Of a stretch of DNA of 26,359 nt, positions 5,627-11,364 are shown piece by piece. Made by a program: the position numbers and the translations under genes. The stretch's first letter is position 1. The number at the start of each line of letters is the position of its first letter. Where the stretch lies: positions 1 to 26,359 of the IMG/VR virus record IMGVR_UViG_3300024317_000015. One strand, 5' to 3'. Source of the stretch: a virus. The notes under the pieces are model-generated. The model saw only the letters and a list, made by a program, of their open reading frames with translations, did not search any database and was not told the DNA's origin.

Positions 5627-5665
5627 CGTCGCACATTGTCGCACCGCGTGACGCATATTGTCGCA
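5627..5665. repeat. ATTGTCGCA direct repeats
   Basis: ATTGTCGCA occurs at 5635-5643 and 5657-5665, with the related ACGTCGCA at 5627-5634. A related GGTGCGAC/GTCGCACC inverted pair follows parB at 7638-7660. They may be sites for the same protein. Confidence 0.5.
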
Positions 5666-5690
5666 GCCTTACCCCAAACGAGCACTGGAT

Positions 5691-5814
5691 CACGCATGCG
5701 TGCCATTCACGGCTGGAGGATGACCAGATATGACGTGGTCGTGGCTGCCGGAGTTATGGCCATAACCCCGTTACATCAGAGGGTTGCATAAACTACGTGA
5801 CACGCGTCGCGTGT
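5691..5814. promoter_or_regulatory. Cluster of perfect palindromes in the intergenic region
   Basis: Three separate symmetric sites lie in the gene-free stretch 5466-5924: CACGCATGCGTG (5691-5702), GTTATGGCCATAAC (5753-5766) and ACACGCG-T-CGCGTGT (5800-5814). An AT-rich patch with TATAAAA follows at about 5879-5888. Such spacing is typical of a regulatory or replication region. Which proteins bind is unknown. I see no gene in 5466-5924. Confidence 0.6.
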
Positions 5815-5924
5815 GTCAGTTAACCTATTTTTGTCAATGTGCAACGTTGACGCACCCACTTCCGCGCACATTTCAGGAAAATATAAAACGGAGATTGCAT
5901 AGGGATTTTACGGGGACGCAGATC

Positions 5925-6188
5925 GTGAACCATGGTTCTAGCCTTGCCTCGGCTATTGCTGGCCTCGAACCGGGGACATCCATGTGCTGCTCCCGCTTTA
6001 TCGCAGCAAACTTAGTTTCGAGCGTGCTTCTGTACCGCACGAAGCGCAGCTTGACCAATACCCTGACCAAAGCGGTTTCCCGCGCGAGACAGAGGAATCC
6101 TAGTGCTATATATCATATACATTCACTGCACAATTTTACGCCACAGTTAGACCTAGTCGTCATAACAGTTGTGGTCAGAGATGAATAG
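5925..6188 (+). CDS. Orphan protein B of a paralogous pair
   Basis: An 87-residue protein read from GTG 5925, preceded by ACGGGGACG. The frame is open back to 5784, but this start gives the same length as its paralogue at 5193-5465 and aligns from the first residues. Shared positions include FI/FI, the R-K/R-S-L helix, A-R-A-R/S-R-A-R, Y-x-M/I-H-x-V/L-H and the closing V-V-I/V-R-D/E. Sequence identity is low to moderate, so the pair is old. Unknown function. The upstream half of the gene is AT-richer than neighbours. If the ATG at 5979 is used instead, the product would lack the N-terminal third. Confidence 0.6.
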   Translation: MNHGSSLASAIAGLEPGTSMCCSRFIAANLVSSVLLYRTKRSLTNTLTKAVSRARQRNPSAIYHIHSLHNFTPQLDLVVITVVVRDE

Positions 6189-6222
6189 GGTTGACACGCC
6201 TGCCGCCCGGTACTCCCAACAG

Positions 6223-6312
6223 CAAACTCGGTTTGGTGGTACCGCAAACTCGGTTTGGTGGTACGTTTGGCGGTACGGCAAACTCGGTTTGGCGACACGG
6301 CAAACTTGGTTT
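6223..6312. repeat. 22-bp iteron-like array of CAAACTCGGTTTG
   Basis: CAAACTCGGTTTG occurs at 6223-6235, 6245-6257 and 6279-6291, and as CAAACTTGGTTT at 6301-6312. The starts are 22, 34 and 22 bases apart. The 34-base gap is one unit plus a truncated TTTGGCGGTACGG unit. Each unit also carries a GGTACC/GGTAC-type box. The 22-bp period, two helical turns, resembles plasmid replication iterons. The same palindrome lies at 4798-4810. The array lies upstream of the gapR-parB promoter. Confidence 0.85.
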
Positions 6313-6367
6313 CTGTGGAGTTCCCCGGATGAGTTCAAGTTACTACTTCTTACATAGCGATTTCAGC

Positions 6368-6397
6368 TTGACAGACTGTCCGCTACCGTACTCCTAT
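6368..6397 (+). promoter_or_regulatory. Promoter of the gapR-parB operon
   Basis: A perfect TTGACA (6368-6373) is followed after 18 bases by TCCTAT (6392-6397), a weak -10. Initiation near 6404 would give a short leader to the gapR-like ATG at 6426. The iteron-like array ends 56 bases upstream of the -35, so its binder could activate here while repressing the leftward operon. Confidence 0.45.
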
Positions 6398-6425
6398 GTT
6401 CGTCATACTGTTGGAGTACGACCAC

Positions 6426-6683
6426 ATGGTGGAACGTCTTGTCGGTTCGTTAGACAACATACGTGAATCGCTACGCGCAGTAATAGAACGAATTGAACGG
6501 TTAGAGGCTGACAAAGCCGAGATCGCAGCCGACATCGCTGAGGTCAAAAAGAAAGCCAAAAGCGACGGCTTCGACATCAAGGTTATCAACACACTAATAC
6601 GCGAACGCCGTAAGGACGCGGACCAGGTTGAGGAGTTCAACATCGTCCTCGACACCTACCGCCGCGCGTTGGAGGCGCTGTAG
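6426..6683 (+). CDS. gapR: GapR-like DNA-binding protein (DUF2312)
   Basis: An 85-residue protein with the GapR/DUF2312 pattern: a long coiled N-terminal helix (IERIERLEADKAEIAADI, about residues 21-38), then the AEVKKKAKSDGFDIKVINTLI segment and a C-terminal RRKD...EEFNIVLDTYRRAL helix. In Caulobacter GapR binds overtwisted, AT-rich DNA and helps replication and gyrase. A phage copy may organise phage DNA or mimic the host protein. I place the start at ATG 6426 (GGAG at 9-base spacing), not the upstream 6396, because it gives the usual GapR length. It is the first gene of a rightward operon, 35 bases before parB. Confidence 0.85.
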   Translation: MVERLVGSLDNIRESLRAVIERIERLEADKAEIAADIAEVKKKAKSDGFDIKVINTLIRERRKDADQVEEFNIVLDTYRRALEAL

Positions 6684-6718
6684 GCGTCTCATCCCCCCAC
6701 GTCTGAGGAGGCGTAAGT

Positions 6719-7621
6719 ATGGATTATGATACCCCGTCGATCGACTACCAAGCCGAGTTTGAACCGGGCAGCCTTAAGGATGTCATGGCCGACATCGGTG
6801 CCAAGCCCAACAACGGCATGCACATGGTCCCCCTCGACAAGGTCTATGCGCCGCCTGGACTCAACGTCCGCGTCCGCAATGCAGCCTATGAGGACCGGAT
6901 CGAAGATCTTACCAAATCAATTATGGCCAACGGCTTCTACCTACACAAAGCTTTGCCTGCCCAAATCATCAAGCTGGATGGCGAGAGCGTGGTCGCGATC
7001 ACGGGTGGCTTCACCCGCTATGCCGCCGCCCTGCTCGCGCGGGACCGGGGCTACCCGATCGTCGCGGTGCCTGTGATCCTGCGCGCCGCTGGCGGCAACG
7101 ATCTTGACATCCAGAGCGCCCTGTTCGTTGACAACACCGGGGCACCCCTGATCCCGTGGGAGAAAGGGCTTATCGTCAAACGGTTAGTCGGTGGCGGCTA
7201 CTCGAAAAAAGAGATCCGCGAGAAGCTCAGCATCTCTGACACCTATTACGAGAAACTCTTGTACCTCCACAGCCTGCCGATGTCGTTGCAAAAGCTGGCA
7301 ATGGAGGATGTGATCAAGGCCAATCGCATTATCAGTACGGCGAAACGTGTAGGGGTGGACAAGGCATACGACGTGCTGACAGCGGGCCGCCCCAAGCGCA
7401 GCGGCGTCACCGCTCGCACCCTGACGGCAGCGATCGACTACGCGGTCAACCTGCCCACCGATGGCATCGGGTTCCTGTCCCGCTGGCGCAGCGGAGACGC
7501 TGAAGCGGTGGAAGAGGTGAACGCCACCTTGCGTAAGCCACGCAAGCCCCGCGCCCCGGCCGCTTCCCGCACCCGGAAGCCGCGCCGCAAGAAAGCCGAA
7601 GCCACCGAAATCGACCTGTAA
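6719..7621 (+). CDS. ParB-like nuclease/partition domain protein
   Basis: A 300-residue protein. Residues about 36-120 form a ParB/Spo0J/sulfiredoxin-type N-terminal domain, with GGFTRYAAALL (about 96-106) in place of the G-x-x-R-x-x-A-A motif. An HTH follows at about 161-183 (YSKKEIREKLSISDTYYEKL), and the tail (from about 272) is a very basic, Pro/Arg/Lys-rich DNA-binding tail. GAGGAGG stands 7 bases before ATG 6719. No ParA is visible, so it may act alone, as phage ParB-like regulators, nucleases or CTPase-type clamps do. It is co-transcribed with gapR, and the iteron-like sites upstream are candidate targets. Whether it functions in partition is unproven. Confidence 0.85.
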   Translation: MDYDTPSIDYQAEFEPGSLKDVMADIGAKPNNGMHMVPLDKVYAPPGLNVRVRNAAYEDRIEDLTKSIMANGFYLHKALPAQIIKLDGESVVAITGGFTRYAAALLARDRGYPIVAVPVILRAAGGNDLDIQSALFVDNTGAPLIPWEKGLIVKRLVGGGYSKKEIREKLSISDTYYEKLLYLHSLPMSLQKLAMEDVIKANRIISTAKRVGVDKAYDVLTAGRPKRSGVTARTLTAAIDYAVNLPTDGIGFLSRWRSGDAEAVEEVNATLRKPRKPRAPAASRTRKPRRKKAEATEIDL

Positions 7622-7637
7622 ACATGTTTTGACATGC

Positions 7638-7660
7638 GGTGCGACCACCAACGTCGCACC
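7638..7660. terminator. Hairpin after parB-like gene
   Basis: GGTGCGAC (7638-7645) and GTCGCACC (7653-7660) form an 8-bp perfect stem with a 7-base loop, 17 bases after the parB stop. No U-run follows, and the next gene starts 20 bases later, so it may attenuate readthrough or be a binding site related to the ATTGTCGCA repeats. Confidence 0.5.
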
Positions 7661-7680
7661 GTCAAACGCAAGGACGGCAG

Positions 7681-7899
7681 ATGACCTACGAGATTATGAC
7701 TTACGGCAGCGAGCGGAAGTTCGAGGCAGGGGATTCAGTTATCCGCGCCGTGCCCCGGATAAACCGTGACGGCGGCATCACCAAGGTTGTCGTCACCCAC
7801 ATGAACGGGGAAAGCCAAGCGCTGGAGCGTCTGATCACAGACATCAGAGGCAGGTACACGGGGTCGCTCTACTCGACCTGGGAAACCGGTAATGGGTGA
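7681..7899 (+). CDS. Small hypothetical protein (72 aa)
   Basis: A 72-residue product starting MTYEIMTYGSERKFEAGD. An AGGA stands 8 bases before ATG 7681; the frame is open back to 7639, but that start runs through the parB hairpin. It is a mixed charged, probably beta-rich protein (VVVTHMNGESQ) and has no recognised domain. The stop overlaps the next start (ATGGGTGA), so the two are coupled. It lies between parB and the integration genes. Confidence 0.6.
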   Translation: MTYEIMTYGSERKFEAGDSVIRAVPRINRDGGITKVVVTHMNGESQALERLITDIRGRYTGSLYSTWETGNG

Positions 7900-8287
7900 T
7901 GAAGGAGTTTGTGCATCCCTTAGTGATACGCACATCATGGACACCAACACCGGGCGGATTGTCGAAGTACGACGGCAGCCCTCGGGATATCGGATTTGGA
8001 AGGCGTGGACGGCGTACCACAAGGCGAACCCGGAGGTATACGAATGGTTTGTTCGGCTAACCTTCCATAAGATCAATAGGGGGTTCAAGCGACAGTCCGC
8101 TGACTTTATAATGCACGTCGTCAGGTTCGAGATAGAAGACGTGAACCCAGAGTCAAGTGACAAGTACAAGATCTGCAACGATTACGTCGCCTTCTATGCT
8201 CGCCTGTTTGCGGAAGAGTACCCCGATCAAGCCGGGTTCTTCCGATATCGTCAAAGCGTGGCCGATCAGTTCTTCGGTCCACTGTGA
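7892..8287 (+). CDS. Conserved phage-type hypothetical protein
   Basis: A 131-residue protein (or 116 from ATG 7937). It resembles an uncharacterised phage protein type with an aromatic start (KAWTAYHKANPEVYEWFVRL), a middle VVRFEIEDVN segment and a late ICNDYVAFYARLFAEEYPDQ ... FFRYRQS signature. I know the pattern only from unnamed phage proteins, so no function is given. It overlaps the previous gene by 8 bases and is followed 7 bases later by the excisionase-like gene. Confidence 0.7.
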   Translation: MGDEGVCASLSDTHIMDTNTGRIVEVRRQPSGYRIWKAWTAYHKANPEVYEWFVRLTFHKINRGFKRQSADFIMHVVRFEIEDVNPESSDKYKICNDYVAFYARLFAEEYPDQAGFFRYRQSVADQFFGPL

Positions 8288-8294
8288 GGTTACC

Positions 8295-8489
8295 ATGAGT
8301 GACAAGGTTGACGGAAAGCGGGCTTGGCGTGTGAACCCCTGGCGGGAGGAAGTGGGCGGGATAAGTCGAAACTTCGTCTACCGCCTGATCAAGCGTGGCG
8401 AACTGAAGACCGCGAAGCTGGGAGCCATCCGTGTGATCCTGACCCCGCCGCAAGAGTTCCTTGAATCCCACCAAGCGGAGGACCGGTGA
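8295..8489 (+). CDS. Excisionase-like HTH protein
   Basis: A 64-residue protein. Residues about 22-58 (GISRNFVYRLIKRGELKTAK, then LGAIRVI) form the winged HTH of the MerR/AlpA/excisionase type: helix, turn, a basic recognition helix and the short RVILTP wing. GAGG sits close before ATG 8295. A protein of this size and fold encoded 460 bases from the integrase gene most likely directs excision or regulates integration, as established for lambda Xis- and P4 AlpA-type proteins. It could instead be a transcriptional regulator of the same fold. Confidence 0.8.
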   Translation: MSDKVDGKRAWRVNPWREEVGGISRNFVYRLIKRGELKTAKLGAIRVILTPPQEFLESHQAEDR

Positions 8490-8490
8490 C

Positions 8491-8829
8491 ATGGAACTTA
8501 TCGACAAGGCAGAGTTCGATCAGCTTGTCGGCCATCTACGTTCGTCCGCAACCCGCCTGCTATTCGATGAGATAAGCTGGTGGGCGAACGAGAACCGGTC
8601 GATCCTTGGCCTCGTGCTGTTTGACCGACACGATAAAAACTACAGTTGGGTGTTCTTCGTCCGCGAGCCTGACGGGTACGCCACCATAGCCGTAGGCCAC
8701 TCGCTACCTTCAGTCGGCGATGCTATCCACGCAATCGAATTACAGATAACTCGGAGAACCACAAGCGATGAACTACGCCAACATTACAACAAGGCTTCAT
8801 CAAATCCGCCGCGCGACACGCGCCATTAG
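8491..8829 (+). CDS. Hypothetical protein (112 aa)
   Basis: The ATG at 8491 follows GGAGG at 9-base spacing, and the upstream alternative at 8461 is out of context. The first half is helical (AEFDQLVGHLRSSATRLLF); the second (LGLVLFDRHDKNYSWVFFVR through YATIAVGHSLPSVGDAIHAI) is a beta-sheet-plus-helix pattern seen in unnamed phage proteins. No catalytic motif is seen. It starts 2 bases after the excisionase-like stop, so the two are in one operon and probably in the lysogeny/integration set. Confidence 0.65.
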   Translation: MELIDKAEFDQLVGHLRSSATRLLFDEISWWANENRSILGLVLFDRHDKNYSWVFFVREPDGYATIAVGHSLPSVGDAIHAIELQITRRTTSDELRQHYNKASSNPPRDTRH

Positions 8830-8959
8830 CGAACGTGCAGGAAACGGCGACAGTATCAATGCAAGACAGGCACTAGAGGCAATCAAGTTGCATGTACAAG
8901 CCCTTGAAGCTGAACTAGGTAATCCTGAAAAGAGCGACACCTCACCGCTATCCGCGTAG
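8768..8959 (+). CDS. Small helical hypothetical protein (63 aa)
   Basis: A 63-residue product starting MNYANITTRLHQIRRATRAI. ARQALEAIKLHVQALEAEL is a clear amphipathic helix, possibly a dimer coil. GGAG stands about 13 bases before ATG 8768, a poor spacing. The ORF overlaps the end of the previous gene (62 bases) and the 3' end of the opposite-strand integrase (12 bases), so convergent transcripts meet here. It is plausible rather than certain. Confidence 0.5.
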   Translation: MNYANITTRLHQIRRATRAISERAGNGDSINARQALEAIKLHVQALEAELGNPEKSDTSPLSA

Positions 8960-10111
8960 TCGAATCACAGCCGCCGGCTCATCAAACGACTTCATAGACG
9001 CCCGTACAATGTCGTCGGTCCCGGTCGCGATCGCTGCCGCGTAATGCCGTTCGATCTGACTCGCGCTGGTATCGTGTAGCTTCGCTACTAGTTGGACAGG
9101 CAGCCCGTTCAACAATTGGGACGTGATGTGCGTGTGCCGTAGTGCGTATGAGGTTATGAGTCCCCGATCCTCGCCGATCGCTTCTACAATCCGGGTGAAC
9201 TTCCAAGTGTGATGGCCGGTACGCCAACCATTACCGGGTATCAACGGTTCGCTCTGCGCCTTACCCGCACTCACCACCCTCAACCTATTAGCCAGCCCAA
9301 CGGGTATCGGCACAATCACCGGCACCAGTTTCTTGTTTCGGCCTTTCTTCGATGCCGGGATCAGCAACCTGTCGCCCATCAAATCTTTTACCTGACACTT
9401 GGCGACCTGTGAGATGCGTGCCCCCGTCACCGCGAGAACCTCGACCACCAATCCAAAATCATCCCCGCGAGCCGCCTGTACCAGCCTCGCCACCACGTCG
9501 TCCGACAGCACTACGTTGTTCGCCACCCTTGCACCGGGCAGTGCCGACAGACCCACCTTCCACGGGTGCCGGCTCAGCCTCGGGTCCGCGTCAGCCGCGA
9601 GGTTTAAGACCGCCTTCAGGATGACGGCTAACCGGTTGACCCCTGATGCGGCCAACCCTCTCTCCACCAACCCGTCCCGCCACACACTCAACTCCCCGGC
9701 TCCCAGCAGCGCTACAGGGCGCTTCAACATCGCGTCAGTCAGGTTAAGCCGCAGCCGGGTTGCATTGCCCTTGTCGCCGCCCCTCGCCCGCAGATTGGCC
9801 TCGTATGCCTGCACCACGTCATCCAGGGTCAGAACCTTCGGGCCGTCATCGTCACCCCGACCAAGCTGCAACGCGGCTTCCCGCGCCTGGGCAAAGGTCA
9901 TGGTATCCTTGCCGTCAGCCCGCCGCTCGTCATCCGCCGCCGCGATACGCTTGATCGCGTTGCCGCCCTTCCCGTCAGCTAACCTGACCGACCATGTGCC
10001 GGCCCCCTCTATCCTTCGATACCCCAGGCTCACTCCACCTGATAGGGGCTGCCAGTACGGTTTGCCTCGAACCGCCAGCCGCATCCGCGCCGTTTTCGTC
10101 TCTATCGCCAT
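8948..10111 (-). CDS. int: Tyrosine integrase
   Basis: A 387-residue tyrosine recombinase. Start codon ATG 10111 follows AGGACGGGAC; the frame is open to 10162. An arm-binding region (about 1-90) and a core-binding SAM-like domain (about 93-195, LTLDDVVQAYEANL) precede the catalytic domain. The catalytic Arg lies in VTGARISQ (about 232), Lys in SKKGR (about 255), Arg in SYALRHTH (about 325), His in LHDTS (about 346) and the nucleophile Tyr in ERHYA (about 357). The usual His of H-x-x-R is Tyr here (SYALR), a variation seen in some alphaproteobacterial integrases. It integrates the phage into the host at an attachment site I cannot locate. Confidence 0.93.
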   Translation of the reverse strand: MAIETKTARMRLAVRGKPYWQPLSGGVSLGYRRIEGAGTWSVRLADGKGGNAIKRIAAADDERRADGKDTMTFAQAREAALQLGRGDDDGPKVLTLDDVVQAYEANLRARGGDKGNATRLRLNLTDAMLKRPVALLGAGELSVWRDGLVERGLAASGVNRLAVILKAVLNLAADADPRLSRHPWKVGLSALPGARVANNVVLSDDVVARLVQAARGDDFGLVVEVLAVTGARISQVAKCQVKDLMGDRLLIPASKKGRNKKLVPVIVPIPVGLANRLRVVSAGKAQSEPLIPGNGWRTGHHTWKFTRIVEAIGEDRGLITSYALRHTHITSQLLNGLPVQLVAKLHDTSASQIERHYAAAIATGTDDIVRASMKSFDEPAAVIRLRG

Positions 10112-10410
10112 GTCCCGTCCTATGTCCCGGTCAGCCTGAAACCGCATGGTACAGCCTGACACTGTATCTGGTCAACAACGTGAGGGTTTTCAACCGCCTG
10201 TAGCGATTATGCCAGGGCATAACCACCACATGATGTCCCGTCAGACGCTGTTCTACGGCGACACGCATTAGCCCGTGCACAGACATTATCTCAACCATAT
10301 CAGGTACTTACCGACACCTCCGGACCGGCTGTCCCGGCCCGTGTCCCGTCGAGCTTTTGGTTGACGGTTTTCAGGAGGCGAGTCAGCCTGTCGCCAAAGG
10401 GAGCCGCGAC
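10112..10410. promoter_or_regulatory. Integrase upstream region: TGTCCCG repeats and a palindrome
   Basis: No gene is visible in this roughly 300-base stretch. TGTCCCG occurs five times on the plus strand around it (about 10111, 10122, 10234, 10330 and 10342), with repeated GTCAGCCTG-like words. The perfect palindrome TTATGCC-AG-GGCATAA stands at 10207-10222. TTGACG at 10361-10366 could be a rightward -35. Integrase arm sites or a regulator's operators are possible. An attP core cannot be identified without the host junctions. Confidence 0.5.
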
Positions 10411-10665
10411 ATGGAGAAGGCAAGGTGGGTGATTTGGTCGGAAGAGCATCGCGCGTGGTGGGGCGTGGGCCGATGGGGCTATGTACCCCAGTTGACCTAT
10501 GCCGGCCGGTTTACTGAAGCCGAAGCCCGCGAGATCGTGGAACGGGCCAACATCGGCCTCACGCCGCCAAGGTTCAACGAGATCGCTATCCCCGACCCGC
10601 TGCGAAAGGCCGACATGCCGCTAGTACCCGGCTCGCGGGTCATGGCAGCCAGGAGAACGAAATGA
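10411..10665 (+). CDS. Small conserved phage protein, Trp-rich
   Basis: An 84-residue product. GGGAG precedes the ATG at 10411 by 7 bases, and the frame back to 10357 has no better start. The beginning, KARWVIWSEEHRAWWGVGRW, followed by a Tyr-rich stretch and AEAREIVERANIG, matches a phage-type small protein I recognise only by its WVIWSxEHxAWW pattern. The fold is unknown and the function unassigned. Its stop overlaps the following start as ATGA. It leads a group of short rightward genes after the integrase. Confidence 0.7.
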   Translation: MEKARWVIWSEEHRAWWGVGRWGYVPQLTYAGRFTEAEAREIVERANIGLTPPRFNEIAIPDPLRKADMPLVPGSRVMAARRTK

Positions 10666-10886
10666 ATGAGTATGTGTGGCTTGATGGCCGTGCAACGCTT
10701 GCTAAGCTCACATGGGGATGGAAGGGTGAGATGAGACGATTCCGTAAGTGTTACCGACGGCTACATCAAAATGGCTTCAGGCGTAAATACAGGAGATCAA
10801 CCTTGAGCTTGTCGAGGGGTATGTTCTATCCGATCGGCTGGTTTCCGTTACCCGGTCATTCTAAGCGCGGGTCCACCCATGACTGA
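10662..10886 (+). CDS. Small hypothetical basic protein (74 aa)
   Basis: ATG 10662 overlaps the previous stop (ATGA) and follows GGAGAACGAA, so translation is coupled. The product (MNEYVWLDGRATLAKLTWGW start; a run of Arg/Lys in MRRFRKCYRRLHQNGFRRKY) is strongly basic and may bind nucleic acid. It matches no family I know. Its end overlaps the start of the short ORF at 10879. Confidence 0.55.
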   Translation: MNEYVWLDGRATLAKLTWGWKGEMRRFRKCYRRLHQNGFRRKYRRSTLSLSRGMFYPIGWFPLPGHSKRGSTHD

Positions 10887-11022
10887 AACTGGCGGCCCCG
10901 GAACCGCAGTCGTGAGTGTATGGTGGGATGATAAGCAGTACCGCTCGACGCTGATCTACAAGATATTCTACGTTTGGACTTGGGCGAGTACATCGACATA
11001 TGGGCGATCGTCCTCCTATTAA
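10879..11022 (+). CDS. Short ORF (47 aa), possible 5' part of a frameshifted gene
   Basis: Read directly: ATG 10879 to TAA 11022, 47 residues, starting MTETGGPGTAVVSVWWDDKQ. It overlaps the previous stop by 8 bases. The opening looks coding (VVSVWWDDKQYR), but the tail (WTWASTSTYGRSSSY) does not. In the overlapping frame at 10974 the same bases read LDLGEYIDIWAIVLLL, which looks more protein-like. A frameshift between the two, natural or by mutation, is possible. No strong ribosome-binding site precedes it. Confidence 0.4.
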   Translation: MTETGGPGTAVVSVWWDDKQYRSTLIYKIFYVWTWASTSTYGRSSSY

Positions 11023-11246
11023 CCGCCTCACGTCCCACGGTTACCTACCGCCCCGTCGATCGTACCCGGATCAACAAAGTACGCACCCGCAAACGCGAAT
11101 CCCTTCTCCTCGACCACACAGAAGTAGTGATGCACCTCCACGGTAACCGCACCGTCAACGGGGTCGCCCGGTCAACGTATGCGCGCAAGTCACCCCGCAT
11201 CCACTACGTCTCAAGCTACTTAGCCCGTCGTGGCGACAAGCATTGA
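10974..11246 (+). CDS. Hypothetical phage protein, start uncertain
   Basis: A 90-residue frame opening at TTG 10974 without a ribosome-binding site; the frame is open back to about 10935. It contains a hydrophobic helix (IWAIVLLLT), then RINKVRTRKRESLLLDHTEV and SPRIHYVSSYLARRGDKH. The 'R-I-N-K-x-R-x-K' and 'R-I-H-Y-V' phrases recall a phage protein type that usually continues with about 20 more residues (a W/F-rich end), so this copy may be short. Its TGA stop lies inside the TTGAT that abuts the TnpB element, so the stop may be native rather than caused by insertion. Confidence 0.5.
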   Translation: MDLGEYIDIWAIVLLLTASRPTVTYRPVDRTRINKVRTRKRESLLLDHTEVVMHLHGNRTVNGVARSTYARKSPRIHYVSSYLARRGDKH

Positions 11247-11364
11247 TTAGTCAGCCCATATGTCAGGGGGAGCGGAAAATGGATTACACGTCACACCCAT
11301 GTCAAGGGATGAAATGGTATATTCGGCTGGTTGCAATCTCCCTGACAGGCGGGACTTTGTTCGC

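Noticed and set aside
6223-6312. CRISPR-like array
   Set aside because: Units are joined at 22-bp spacing without unique spacers of 30-40 bases, and no cas gene is near; it is better read as iterons or operators.
6719-7621. Complete parABS partition system
   Set aside because: No ParA ATPase gene and no canonical parS are visible, so only an orphan ParB-like gene is supported.
9399-10139. A 246-residue rightward ORF across the integrase
   Set aside because: It is antisense to an intact tyrosine integrase and has a Ser/Pro/Arg-rich composition typical of a shadow frame.
11243-11246. Truncation of the gene at 10974 by the TnpB element
   Set aside because: The TGA stop is part of TTGAT, which would belong to the target DNA, so the stop may be original. 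Only an empty-site comparison could show truncation.
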